DNA of 64,000 nt from Enterosoma sp964427595 (GTDB taxonomy: Bacteria > Bacillota_I > Bacilli_A > RFN20 > CAG-288), in the NCBI GenBank assembly GCA_964427595.1, contig CAYRUQ010000004.1:10209-74208 (forward strand). The letters run 5' to 3'. Below, piece after piece: positions 9,374-18,354 of this stretch; within the stretch, counting starts at the first letter, position 1, and the number at the start of each line of letters is the position of its first letter. A program made the position numbers and the translations under genes. Below the pieces are notes generated by a model. It saw only the letters and a program-made list of their open reading frames with translations. It was not told the DNA's origin and made no database searches.

Positions 9374-10411
9374 ATGACTACCTGGGGTATTGTTTTAGTC
9401 GTCATCATCGCTTTGCTCTTCCTTTATGTTATCGTCTCTCTTATTTTCACTGCTTTTGTTTGCAAAAAGATGTTTTGGGTGAGAGGAAGTGATCCGGATA
9501 ACCCTTGTTATTTGAGAGAAGAAGATTATCCAGAACTTCAAAAGGAAGATTATGTCGTCGGTTATTATGGAAGAGCGATAAGAGGATATATCTACTCCGA
9601 TAAAAACATCAGCCAGTACAAAGGGTTTATCATTCTTTCACATGGTTTTTTTGGCACTCATATCCAGTATCTTTTAGATATCAGTTGGCTTACTAAAAAC
9701 GGATATAAAGTTCTCGCTTATGATCAGTTTGGAAACGGAATCTCTGATGGTAAAAATCAGGATAATCTCTCAGTCGGTGTTTATGTTTTAGAGAATGTCC
9801 TTAGGAATGTGATTAAACATGATGTTAATGCTGGCTTACCTCTTTATTTGTACGGACATTCTTGGGGTGGTTATTCTGTAAGCGGAGCTTTAAAACATTA
9901 TCCGCAGGTTAAAAAAGCTATAGTCAGATCAGGTTTCACATCTCCGATTCAAGCAGGGTTAAGTCTTTTAAAACAGAAGAAACCTGTTTTAACTCTTCTT
10001 TTCACACCTGGAATTTATCTCTCTTATTTGATTCTTTTTGGAAGAAAAGGATTCACGAAAGGAACTAGGGGACTAAAGAGAAATCATAAGACTCAAGTCT
10101 TATATATTTATGCTAGCGATGATCCGATGGTTCTTCCTTCTAACTCACTTGCTGTTTATTATCAAAAACACCCAAAATCAATTGCGACAGTTCATATCTC
10201 AGAAAATGGTCTTCATAACTCTCTTTTAACTATAGAGAGTCAAAACAGGTATCATGAACTAGTTAAAGAATATCAAAACATCTTGAAGATTGAAGATGAA
10301 GATGAAAGAAAAAAGGTGGAGAAAGAATTCCTCCACCAGTTAAATAGACGAAACGAATATCAATTAAACGAAGAAGTCGCTGATGATATCTTAGCTTTTC
10401 TTAATGATTGA
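9374..10411 (+). CDS. Membrane-anchored alpha/beta hydrolase
   Basis: This 345-residue serine hydrolase has an N-terminal membrane segment (residues 2-28) followed by an alpha/beta-hydrolase fold. Visible landmarks are the oxyanion strand HGFFGTHIQYLL, the nucleophile elbow GHSWGGY, an Asp-bearing strand YIYASDDPMV and a late His (ENGLHNSL). It resembles the DUF/abhydrolase esterases of Bacillota; the substrate is unknown. The reading frame extends upstream to a TTG at 9308, but a TATAAT at 9361 places transcription start at ATG 9374, so I used that start. The 3' end overlaps the convergent tyrS gene by 11 bases, with no terminator between them. Confidence 0.83.
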   Translation: MTTWGIVLVVIIALLFLYVIVSLIFTAFVCKKMFWVRGSDPDNPCYLREEDYPELQKEDYVVGYYGRAIRGYIYSDKNISQYKGFIILSHGFFGTHIQYLLDISWLTKNGYKVLAYDQFGNGISDGKNQDNLSVGVYVLENVLRNVIKHDVNAGLPLYLYGHSWGGYSVSGALKHYPQVKKAIVRSGFTSPIQAGLSLLKQKKPVLTLLFTPGIYLSYLILFGRKGFTKGTRGLKRNHKTQVLYIYASDDPMVLPSNSLAVYYQKHPKSIATVHISENGLHNSLLTIESQNRYHELVKEYQNILKIEDEDERKKVEKEFLHQLNRRNEYQLNEEVADDILAFLND

Positions 10412-11654
10412 ATCTTAATACAGCGAATAATTTCTTACCTCTCTTGACGAAGATATAACCTTCAACAGCATCATTTTCATTGACTGAATAATTCAAATCA
10501 GTGACTTTCTTTCCGTTTAGTTTAACGGCTCCGTTTGAAACAAATTCTCTTGCTTCTCTCTTAGAAGATGCGAGTTTTAGTTGGATGAGAGCGTCAAGGA
10601 TATTGACAGGTTCACTAGCATCAACTGTGACAAGACCATCAGTGAGTTCTTCTAACTCAGTCGAACTTAATCCGGAAAAGTCTTCGGTGAACAAAGCTAA
10701 TGACATCTTCTCACATTTATCAGCACTCTCTTCTCCATGAAGTGCACTGACTACTACTCTAGCTAATTCTTTTTGACCATTTCTAGCTTCTGGATGCTCC
10801 AAGTGAGCTTTATAGATTTCATCGATTTCTTTGATGTCTCTATCATCGAAAATATAGAGATATTTAAGAACATCACTATCAGAGACATTCATGAAGTATT
10901 GATATATCCGATAAGGTGAAGTCATCTCAGGATCAAGATATAAAGCTCCACTTTCAGACTTGCCAAATTTCTTTCCGTTAGAATCAGTGATCAGTTTGAA
11001 GGAGAAGACTTCAGCATCGACATCTTGTCCTTCTTTTTTCTTGACGAAATCAAGAGCGGTAGTGAGATTACCCCATTGATCTCCGCCACCAAATTGAATG
11101 GTGCAGTGATATTGGTTGTAAAGGATATCAAAATCGCCAGCCTGTAAGATCATATAGGAGAACTCTGCATAAGAGATACCAGCTTCTAAACGAGATTTAA
11201 CAGTCTCTTTGGCAAGCATGTAACCGACTTGGAAGAACTTGCCATATTCCCTTAAATAAGAGAGAACATTCAAATCTTTCCAGTGGTCGATATTGTTGAC
11301 AATTAGACCTTTTTCAGGATCAGAAGTATCGATGTATTTCTCTAATTGCTTACGGATAGCATCAGAATTTTTTAAGACATCATCGGCACCTAAGAATTTT
11401 CTCTCAGATTTCTTACCAGATGGATCACCTATCATGCCTGTTGCACCACCAAGAACAGCGATGACTCGATGACCAGCTTTTTGAAGTCTCTGTAAAGCCT
11501 TGATCATGATGAAGTTTCCGAGCTGAAGAGACTTGGCGCTGGGATCAAATCCACAGTAGATAGTTTGTTTTGTATCTAACATCTTGTGGATATTTTCTTT
11601 GTTAGAAAAACTCTCTAATAAGCCTCTTGTTTCTAAATCATCAAGTATATTCAT
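10401..11654 (-). CDS. tyrS: Tyrosyl-tRNA synthetase
   Basis: This class I synthetase charges tRNA-Tyr with tyrosine. The 417-residue protein has the Rossmann catalytic core with the tyrosine pocket (residues 30-230), a KFGKS version of the KMSKS loop, an alpha-helical anticodon domain, and a C-terminal S4-like RNA-binding domain (SSKREAREFVSNGAVKLNG). Length is typical (about 420). Unusually, the HIGH motif reads QLGN (residues 44-47: CAG CTC GGA AAC), so both catalytic histidine positions are substituted. A GAGGT site precedes ATG 11654. No T-box leader is visible upstream, unlike tyrS of many Bacillota. Confidence 0.95.
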   Translation of the reverse strand: MNILDDLETRGLLESFSNKENIHKMLDTKQTIYCGFDPSAKSLQLGNFIMIKALQRLQKAGHRVIAVLGGATGMIGDPSGKKSERKFLGADDVLKNSDAIRKQLEKYIDTSDPEKGLIVNNIDHWKDLNVLSYLREYGKFFQVGYMLAKETVKSRLEAGISYAEFSYMILQAGDFDILYNQYHCTIQFGGGDQWGNLTTALDFVKKKEGQDVDAEVFSFKLITDSNGKKFGKSESGALYLDPEMTSPYRIYQYFMNVSDSDVLKYLYIFDDRDIKEIDEIYKAHLEHPEARNGQKELARVVVSALHGEESADKCEKMSLALFTEDFSGLSSTELEELTDGLVTVDASEPVNILDALIQLKLASSKREAREFVSNGAVKLNGKKVTDLNYSVNENDAVEGYIFVKRGKKLFAVLRFNH

Positions 11655-11706
11655 AAGAAAACCTCGTTCTTGTTCTAAGCACTCTAGAGTATATACTTTT
11701 CTGACA

Positions 11707-12003
11707 TTAAATTCGATAATAAACGAAGTCTTGTTGAGGGTATTTGCCAGCTAAGTAAAGTGCTTTAGTTCCCATTAAAGTGTACTTGATTTCAGTTGAA
11801 AAGATATCTTCAAAACAACCGCTATGGCAGATGTATCTTAAACTCTCAGGTAGTATGAGCCCAGGATAGCCTTCGTTTTCTAAGGCGTTTTCTACTTCAG
11901 GTTGATACTTTTCAATGAGGAGAGAGAAATTATTTAAGGTAGAGATATCTTGAATGAGTGGGGTAAAGATGAAACAGAGAAGTGAAGCAAAGATAAACTT
12001 CAT
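11707..12003 (-). CDS. Small secreted or anchored protein, unknown
   Basis: This 98-residue protein has a hydrophobic N-terminus (residues 2-18) that looks like a signal peptide or single anchor, and two cysteines (CHSGC) that could form a disulfide. It starts inside the stop codon of the upstream gene (ATGA overlap), so it is translationally coupled to the two GspF-like membrane proteins. In Tad/type IV pilus clusters small secreted proteins follow the platform proteins, but I see no pilin signature here. Function unknown. Confidence 0.6.
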   Translation of the reverse strand: MKFIFASLLCFIFTPLIQDISTLNNFSLLIEKYQPEVENALENEGYPGLILPESLRYICHSGCFEDIFSTEIKYTLMGTKALYLAGKYPQQDFVYYRI

Positions 12004-12614
12004 GTCAAAGAGAAGGCTAAAGTGAAAGCTAAAAGATAGAGAGCCAAAGGAAGATTGATCAAAGGAAAGCTATTCATCCTAGAAAAGGAGAGTTCTTTCT
12101 CTCTATCATCGATCAGTTTTTCTAATCTCTCTAAGACATCTTTAGAAGTCTCATCAGCAAATAAATTGTTATTAATCAATTCGACTATTTGATTATCGAT
12201 AGCTGAGTTAGTCTCACTAACCGGAAGAGAACCTTTAAACTCATTTTCTTGATAGGTTATCAACCTATCTTTTAACTCACAGATAGGAAGCAAAGAAGAG
12301 GCTAACTTAATACCTTCTTTGTAGTCGTTTTCTAAAGAAGCATAAAGAAGCAAGTTTTTATAGAAAGTAAGTTTTTCTTTTTCGATAGATTCTTTTTTCT
12401 TCTCCTTTTTATTGAGTTTTAAACCATCTAACACATAGTAGATGAGAAAGTAAACACAAAGAGCTGATATCAAAGCTAAAGGAAGATTCATTGTCAAAAA
12501 TAGTAGCAGAAGAAACACAAGGATACTAAGAAGCAGAATCCAGAGTGATTTATTAGCATCCTTCTTTTTAGCCTTTGAGTTTGTTTTAAACTTTGCTTTG
12601 ATTTTATCAATCAT
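12000..12614 (-). CDS. Membrane protein, TadC/GspF-half-like topology
   Basis: This 204-residue protein has a Lys-rich start, two adjacent membrane segments (about 24-62), a charged cytoplasmic domain of about 115 residues and a C-terminal segment (about 184-203). That layout resembles one half of a GspF/TadB/TadC platform protein, but no sequence motif proves it. GGAGCAGGAAG precedes ATG 12614, and it overlaps both neighbours by ATGA. It probably acts with the neighbouring similar protein in one membrane complex (inference). Confidence 0.6.
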   Translation of the reverse strand: MIDKIKAKFKTNSKAKKKDANKSLWILLLSILVFLLLLFLTMNLPLALISALCVYFLIYYVLDGLKLNKKEKKKESIEKEKLTFYKNLLLYASLENDYKEGIKLASSLLPICELKDRLITYQENEFKGSLPVSETNSAIDNQIVELINNNLFADETSKDVLERLEKLIDDREKELSFSRMNSFPLINLPLALYLLAFTLAFSLT

Positions 12615-13291
12615 CTTCCTGCTCCTTTCATTCCAAAGTAGTATTCAAGAAGTAGTGACGGATAAAAGAAACTGACAGCGATAGCAGCGATGAAACTATA
12701 GACATCTGAACTTAATGCTGCAGTGATGATCGGAGATAGATTGATTATCAAAGATAAGATGAGCAACATAAAAAGAAGAGCTAGTTGAGTCCTATGAAGC
12801 GTACTAGTAAGGCCATCCAATTTCTTCTTCAAAGAGGTGCTTTTTCCTTCGATAATCGATAGTGATTCTCGATAAGAGAGAAGATGAATCTCGTTATCTT
12901 TCTCTTTCTGACACAAGTGTTCTAATAGTTTCTTCTCTTCTTCGTCCGCCTTCAAATCTAAACCTTGGTCGATAAAAGAATCAAAATCTTTGATCTCGAC
13001 ATGACCTACTAAGTATTTAGATGCTTTCTCATAGCTCTCTTTAGCACTTTTGTTTTGATCGATTGATGACATGAAAGCATAGAGGAAATTAAAGCTAGCT
13101 AACTTATCTTCGTTTTGCTTTCTGATTGTTATGCATTTTTTCAATATCAAAAAAGAGAGAAGCAGAGTCAAAAGAAAACAAAGAAGAGAGATCAACTTGT
13201 TGGTGAAAAGAAAGAAATAAAACAACGAACAGAGCAGAAGTCCGAAAGTGACTGTCTTATCGTCTTTTATTACAGATACTAAATCTTTCAT
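12611..13291 (-). CDS. Membrane protein, TadB/GspF-half-like topology
   Basis: This 226-residue protein has two N-terminal membrane segments (about 13-50), a Lys/Glu-rich helical domain of about 110 residues and two C-terminal segments (about 165-205). Its topology mirrors the next gene, as in TadB/TadC pairs. I used ATG 13291, which has AAAGGAG 8 bases upstream; the ATG 18 bases earlier lies within that site. No secretion ATPase (TadA/GspE) or prepilin peptidase is in the window, so the assignment rests on topology and pairing only. Confidence 0.6.
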   Translation of the reverse strand: MKDLVSVIKDDKTVTFGLLLCSLFYFFLFTNKLISLLCFLLTLLLSFLILKKCITIRKQNEDKLASFNFLYAFMSSIDQNKSAKESYEKASKYLVGHVEIKDFDSFIDQGLDLKADEEEKKLLEHLCQKEKDNEIHLLSYRESLSIIEGKSTSLKKKLDGLTSTLHRTQLALLFMLLILSLIINLSPIITAALSSDVYSFIAAIAVSFFYPSLLLEYYFGMKGAGR

Positions 13292-13345
13292 CGACAAGAC
13301 TCCTTTCATCTATTGTTAGAAAAGGAGCTTTCATTTGTTCAAAGA

Positions 13346-13747
13346 TTAACGACAATCAGCTAACATGGTGAGAAATTCATGTATCGCCTTCATCTTCATT
13401 CGGTAATAGCTTGATTTAGAGTAAGTGCCACGCCACCAGTTGTCGTGGATGCCTCTAAAATAGGAACGCCAAAGGATATTGCCGTATTGTGACTCTATCG
13501 AGTTGAGAAGAAAGATAATTGAGATGATATATCTTCCTCTTTCGTTTTCTTTATCAAGAATACCAGTCTTGACAAAACTGATCGTCTTTCTGACAGATGG
13601 GATGATATCATCCTTCCCATCGAATAAAACGCTCATCTCTTCTGGATAAGAGATAAAAAGAAAGTTACAACTAGAGAGAAAGACATCTCTGATTGCCTTC
13701 ATCTTTTTGTTGAGTAGCGCATTTGATTTTTTGTTGTCCAATATCAT
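13346..13747 (-). CDS. Possible HTH protein (ArpU/sigma-region-4-like)
   Basis: This 133-residue basic protein is not firmly recognised. Its C-terminus (YSKSSYYRMKMKAIHEF, about residues 110-126) resembles the recognition helix of sigma-70 region 4-like and ArpU-type phage regulators, where a Ser/Thr-rich turn precedes a helix with Tyr-Arg-x-Lys. The middle (ESQYGNILWRSYF) fits the preceding helix. An AGAGG site lies 10 bases before ATG 13747. It sits just upstream of, and in the same direction as, the membrane-protein cluster and could be its regulator (inference). Confidence 0.55.
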   Translation of the reverse strand: MILDNKKSNALLNKKMKAIRDVFLSSCNFLFISYPEEMSVLFDGKDDIIPSVRKTISFVKTGILDKENERGRYIISIIFLLNSIESQYGNILWRSYFRGIHDNWWRGTYSKSSYYRMKMKAIHEFLTMLADCR

Positions 13748-13864
13748 TGTGTGAGCCTCTGCGAAAATTAAATGATTTTTCTCCTTCTATGAGACGAAAT
13801 TGACAAAATATGAGACTCTAAAGGGACTTATCTACCAAAACAGACTAACAAACACAAACTAGTG

Positions 13865-14953
13865 TTAATCACATAAACCAAGAAAAATACTATCTAAGAT
13901 ATAAAAATATTCTTCTTTAACTGCGACTGATCGGTCTGTAATCAGTAGAAAATCCTTTTCTTTTTCTAAACCTTTTTTGTAAGTAGAGAGAAAATCTTTG
14001 TTGAATCGTCTTTGATATTCACTAAGAGATATACCTTCTTTTAATCTCAAAGAAAGCATCAAGAATTCAAATTCTTCGTCACTTTTAGTGATCTCCTCAC
14101 TCTTCTTTTTGTTCTCGCCTTTTAAATACTCGGTGAGAGATAGTGTGTTTTGAGTTCGTAGATTTCCCACATAACTAGAAGCACCTAAACCAGCTGCGTA
14201 GTATTCTTCATCTCGCCAATAAGTCAAATTGTGTTCACACTCAAAAGAAGGTAGGGCAAAGTTAGAAATTTCATAATGTGTATACCCGTGATTTCTCAGT
14301 TGTTGGCAGATGAATTTATATTCTTCGGATAATAGGTCTTCATTTAAAGTCTCTGTTCGTCTGATTTTAAAGAGCGTTCCTTCTTCCACTTGGAGAGAAT
14401 AAAAAGATAAGTGCTCAGGCTTGAAGCTCAACGCAAAGTCGATGTCTTTCTCTAAATCTTTTAAAGTAGTGTTTTCTAATCCATAAATGAAGTCGAGATT
14501 GAGATTATTAAACCCAGCTTCTCTGATCAGATTGATAGCTTTAGTAACTGACGAAGAAGTATGACAACGACCTAGTTTTTTTAGAATCTGATCATCGCTT
14601 GATTGAACTCCGAGTGAGATTCTATTGATTCCATATCTTTTTAATATCTGCAGTTTGGAAGATGAAAGCGACTCCGGATTACATTCTATCGAATATTCTT
14701 TAACACTAGGGAAATGATGCTCTAGATAAGAAAGAAGGGTGATCAAATCCTTCTCATCTAAAGCAGAGGGTGTTCCTCCTCCGATATAGATAGTTTTCAA
14801 ACTATCAAACGGAATGTTTAAAGACTCTATCTCTTCAATCAATTTATCGATGTATAAAGAGGTGTCAAAATAGGATTTCAACACCTTAGGAAAGTCACAA
14901 TATGCACAGATATGATCACAAAAGGGGATATGGAGATAGAGTGCTTTTATCAT
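13865..14953 (-). CDS. hemW: Radical SAM heme chaperone HemW
   Basis: HemW is the coproporphyrinogen-III-oxidase-like radical SAM protein now regarded as a heme chaperone. This 362-residue protein begins with the radical SAM cysteines C12-x3-C16-x2-C19 (CDHICAYC), followed by the SAM-binding GGGTPS and the HemN-family strand ISLGVQSSDDQ. Length matches HemW (about 370-380), shorter than true HemN. Its start overlaps the preceding stop (ATGA). In Bacillota hemW commonly follows lepA; here two extra genes are inserted. Whether this organism makes or uses heme is not shown in the window. Confidence 0.92.
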   Translation of the reverse strand: MIKALYLHIPFCDHICAYCDFPKVLKSYFDTSLYIDKLIEEIESLNIPFDSLKTIYIGGGTPSALDEKDLITLLSYLEHHFPSVKEYSIECNPESLSSSKLQILKRYGINRISLGVQSSDDQILKKLGRCHTSSSVTKAINLIREAGFNNLNLDFIYGLENTTLKDLEKDIDFALSFKPEHLSFYSLQVEEGTLFKIRRTETLNEDLLSEEYKFICQQLRNHGYTHYEISNFALPSFECEHNLTYWRDEEYYAAGLGASSYVGNLRTQNTLSLTEYLKGENKKKSEEITKSDEEFEFLMLSLRLKEGISLSEYQRRFNKDFLSTYKKGLEKEKDFLLITDRSVAVKEEYFYILDSIFLGLCD

Positions 14954-15264
14954 CGATTGAAATCTTTATAATCCTGTTTTATTTGAACGATGAGACTATC
15001 GATATCGATATCAGTCAAGATGATGCCGAGCTCTTGTTCTCTTTTTTGTAAATAGGCGATTATCTCTTCTTTCAATATCGTTTTTTCTTTAGGTTTAACG
15101 ATATAAGTATCGATCGTTTCTTTAGCGAATTCTTTCTCTTCTTTCTCTTCTTTATGAAGTTTGAAGATAGGGACGAATTTTAAAATTAAAACTATAACCA
15201 TCACAAGGATGGTGATGACTATTAATGTGGTACCCCAAAGAGGAAACTCAGCTAACACTAACAT
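14950..15264 (-). CDS. Small single-pass membrane protein, unknown
   Basis: This 104-residue protein has one N-terminal membrane segment (about residues 9-31), then a Lys/Glu-rich helical cytoplasmic tail. The frame is open to a TTG at 15267, but ATG 15264 has GGAGG 7 bases upstream and shares one base with the upstream stop codon, so I chose it. It lies within the lepA-hemW operon. No known motif was recognised. Confidence 0.65.
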   Translation of the reverse strand: MLVLAEFPLWGTTLIVITILVMVIVLILKFVPIFKLHKEEKEEKEFAKETIDTYIVKPKEKTILKEEIIAYLQKREQELGIILTDIDIDSLIVQIKQDYKDFNR

Positions 15265-16535
15265 CAAAATTCCTCCTTTCTAGGAATAGGTGAGTAAATG
15301 AACTTATTATTGATTTTATCTTTCTTGTAGAAACCTCTTCTAGCCAAATCATCCATCGAGGTTCTAGCTGTTTCATAAACGGTCTTCTCAGCTTCCTTAA
15401 AGTCGTTGACTGTGTAGTGAAGACCGATCGTGCAATGTCCCGCATAGAAGTGAGCCTGTTTTCTTTTTAAATCAGGGTAGAGCTTAATCAATCTATCTGC
15501 TATCTCATTGATTTCTATATAAGTTTCAGGTGGGAAGAAAGGTAGTGCTTTTTCATTGCTTTCAGTATCTTCCGTTTCTTCTGTTTCTTCAGAAGGTTTT
15601 TCTTCAGAAGAAGCGAGTGTCTCTCTGATTTCTTTTTCGTTATTTTCTAAAGAAGTGAGAAGCGCTAATACTGCATAAGTGAGATCTGAATTATCTTGAG
15701 TCGCCTTCAATCTAGAGAAGATCTTCTTATTTTTATTAAAGGAGAGAGTCTCAATCGCTAAAGAGATAGCAGCTAGAGTGAAACCAGAGTTAGCTAGAAC
15801 TGCTTTAACTAAGATAGAAGCTGTCTCCTCATTTGAATACTCGTAAGGCTTTACTGATAGGAAGAAATAAACGATGATTATAGCCTTCAAAACTAAAGGA
15901 ATCTCTTGATCGTTGATCGTATCAACAAGAGAATCAAGCATTCTTTCAATTTGAGTGTGGTCAGGTTGAGTAAGTGGATTTGAGAAATCCTCAATCGTAC
16001 TTGCTCTATAACGAGTTTTACTTTCTTCGTCCTCCATTATCAGAAGCTTGTTGATATTATCAATCAAATCTCTATTAATCTCATCAGCTTGCAAAAACTT
16101 GATATAAGCGTGGTTATAAGCCTCGGCCATAGAAAGCTCAACTGGGATATTAGAAAGGCTTCCGGAGATGATTTTTCTCAAAGAGTTATCACTTGGGGTC
16201 AAGCCATTAGACTGGCAAAGAATAGAGAGAGCTTTCAATTTGAACTCATTAGTAAGCTCAAATCTTTCTGTCAAAGTTAAAGAGAAGAATTTCAATTCAT
16301 TTTTCAAAAGTTTTCTTTCTAAAGCATAAGCTCTCGAAAGGAGCGTAGAAGTTAAGCAGATAGAATAGAAGTTATCATCTCCATCTCTTAAAGGTGTTTG
16401 ATAGTCATAATAACTTCGATAGTCACGGACTTTTCTTAAAGTATCGGCGATATCATCGGTATTGTAATAGTTTGCGATCTCTTCTTTAGTGGCGTAAAAG
16501 ATGTCAGTGAATCTCTTTCCTTGTTCGTTTCTCAT
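15264..16535 (-). CDS. Degenerate Fic-domain protein
   Basis: This 423-residue protein has a region (about residues 170-255) that follows the Fic fold: the YRASTIEDF approach segment, the Pro-rich turn, a helix (LVLKAIIIVYFFLSV) and then KPYEYSNEE where active Fic enzymes have HPFx(D/E)GNGR. The catalytic His is Lys 229, and the Gly-Asn-Gly-Arg phosphate loop is Ser-Asn-Glu-Glu. AMP-transfer activity is therefore unlikely. A Ser/Glu/Thr-rich linker (about 310-350) leads to a C-terminal domain resembling a winged helix. ATG 16535 (MRNEQG) follows a GAGGGG site; upstream ATGs would lie inside lepA. It is one base from the lepA stop, so it is cotranscribed. Role unknown. Confidence 0.6.
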   Translation of the reverse strand: MRNEQGKRFTDIFYATKEEIANYYNTDDIADTLRKVRDYRSYYDYQTPLRDGDDNFYSICLTSTLLSRAYALERKLLKNELKFFSLTLTERFELTNEFKLKALSILCQSNGLTPSDNSLRKIISGSLSNIPVELSMAEAYNHAYIKFLQADEINRDLIDNINKLLIMEDEESKTRYRASTIEDFSNPLTQPDHTQIERMLDSLVDTINDQEIPLVLKAIIIVYFFLSVKPYEYSNEETASILVKAVLANSGFTLAAISLAIETLSFNKNKKIFSRLKATQDNSDLTYAVLALLTSLENNEKEIRETLASSEEKPSEETEETEDTESNEKALPFFPPETYIEINEIADRLIKLYPDLKRKQAHFYAGHCTIGLHYTVNDFKEAEKTVYETARTSMDDLARRGFYKKDKINNKFIYSPIPRKEEF

Positions 16536-16536
16536 A

Positions 16537-18354
16537 TCAGTTATTCCCCTCATCGACGGTGAGGACAGCGATGAATGCCTCTTGTGGTACTTGAACTTTA
16601 CCAAACTCTCTCATACGCTTCTTTCCTCTCTTCTGCTTCTCTAATAATTTCTTCTTTCTAGTGATGTCGCCTCCATAGCATTTGGCAAGAACATCTTTTC
16701 TGACAGCTTTGATATCGGTTCTAGCGATTATCTTGTTACCTAATGAGGCTTGAACAGGTATTTCAAATTGTTGACGTGGTATAACTTCTTTTAATTTATC
16801 GACGACCGCTCTCGCTTTTGAATAGGCGGTCAACCTAAAGACGATCGTCGTTAGAGCATCAACAGGCTCTCCATTTAATAGGATGTCCATTCTTTCGACA
16901 TCTGACTTATCATAACCCGTGACTTCATAGTCTAAAGAAGCATATCCTTGAGAAACTGATTTGAGCTTATCGAAGAAGTTGAAGACGATTTCACTGAGTG
17001 GCATGTTGTACTCAAGAAGAACTCTTGTCTCATCGATATAACTCATATTGAGGTATTCACCTCGACGGTTTTGACATAAAGTCATGATGTTTCCAACATA
17101 TTGTTTTGGAGTCATTATTTCCACTTTGGCAAAAGGTTCATATGTCTCTTTGACTTTAGTTCTATCTTTAGGAAAATCTGCTGGATTTTGAATCATTTCC
17201 TGATGTCCATCGGTAAAGACGACTTTATAGACGACAGAAGGTGCTGAGCAGAGAAGGTCGATATCATATTCATCTTCTAGTCTCTCTTGAATGACTTCCA
17301 TGTGAAGAAGTCCTAGAAATCCGCATCTGAAACCAGAACCGAGAGCTGCTGAAGTCTCTGGTTCATAAACTAAAGCGGCATCATTAAGAGAGAGTTTATC
17401 TAAGGCGTTATGAAGGTTTTCAAAATCGCCATTATCACTAGGATAAAGACCAGCGAATACCATTGGTTGAGTCTTTCTAAACCCTTCTAAAGGTTCTTTT
17501 GTCGGGTTATCATTTAAGGTGATCGTATCACCGACTGATATCTCTTTGATGTCTTTGATAGAGGCACAAAGATAACCGACTTCTCCGGATTTTAATTCAC
17601 CAGTTTTCTTCTCTTTAGGAGTTCTGATGCCGACTTCGGTGACCTGGAAAACAGAATCGTTGGACATCAGCTTGATCTTATCTCCGACTTTGACTGTTCC
17701 AGAAAAGACACGAAGAAGAACGACGACACCTCTATAAGAATCAAACTTAGAATCAAAAATCAAAGCTTTCAATGGTTTATTGTCATCACCTTTAGGAGAT
17801 GGTAAGTCTTCGACGATATGCTCTAATAATTCTTCGATTCCTTTTCCAGTCTTAGCTGAGACATCGATGCATTTTTCAGGATCGATACCTAAAGTATCAA
17901 TAAGTTCTAACTGGCATCTTTCTACATCAGCTGAAGGAAGATCAACCTTGTTGATGACCGGTAAAATCTTAAGTCCATTATCAATAGCTAAATAACCATT
18001 TGCTAAGGTTTGAGCTTGCACCCCTTGAGTAGCATCAACAACTAAAATCGCACCCTCACAAGCGCTAAGTGATCTCGAGACCTCATAAGTGAAGTCAACA
18101 TGCCCAGGAGTATCGATCAAATTTAGGAGATATTCCTCTCCATTCTTAGCTTTGTAAGTGGCGCTGACAGCGTTGAGTTTGATCGTGATTCCTCTTTCTC
18201 TTTCAATCGACATATCATCTAAAAGTTGAGGTTGAAGTTCACGCATCTCAACAGCACCCGTCTTTTCAAGGATACGGTCACAAAGGGTTGATTTGCCATG
18301 ATCGATATGAGCGACCACGCAGAAGTTTCTGATGTGTTCTTTGTCGAAGTTCAT
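16537..18354 (-). CDS. lepA: Elongation factor 4 (LepA) GTPase
   Basis: EF4 is a ribosome-associated GTPase related to EF-G that acts on stalled or back-translocating ribosomes and in 30S biogenesis. The 605-residue protein has all GTPase motifs (AHIDHGKST, DTPGHVDF, NKVD), EF-G-like domains II, III and V, and the LepA-specific C-terminal domain (KAVRKDVLAKCYGGDITRKKK). Length is normal. GGAGG lies 9 bases before ATG 18354, and the start overlaps the helicase stop (ATGA), so helicase-lepA-Fic-like-hemW form one operon. Confidence 0.98.
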   Translation of the reverse strand: MNFDKEHIRNFCVVAHIDHGKSTLCDRILEKTGAVEMRELQPQLLDDMSIERERGITIKLNAVSATYKAKNGEEYLLNLIDTPGHVDFTYEVSRSLSACEGAILVVDATQGVQAQTLANGYLAIDNGLKILPVINKVDLPSADVERCQLELIDTLGIDPEKCIDVSAKTGKGIEELLEHIVEDLPSPKGDDNKPLKALIFDSKFDSYRGVVVLLRVFSGTVKVGDKIKLMSNDSVFQVTEVGIRTPKEKKTGELKSGEVGYLCASIKDIKEISVGDTITLNDNPTKEPLEGFRKTQPMVFAGLYPSDNGDFENLHNALDKLSLNDAALVYEPETSAALGSGFRCGFLGLLHMEVIQERLEDEYDIDLLCSAPSVVYKVVFTDGHQEMIQNPADFPKDRTKVKETYEPFAKVEIMTPKQYVGNIMTLCQNRRGEYLNMSYIDETRVLLEYNMPLSEIVFNFFDKLKSVSQGYASLDYEVTGYDKSDVERMDILLNGEPVDALTTIVFRLTAYSKARAVVDKLKEVIPRQQFEIPVQASLGNKIIARTDIKAVRKDVLAKCYGGDITRKKKLLEKQKRGKKRMREFGKVQVPQEAFIAVLTVDEGNN

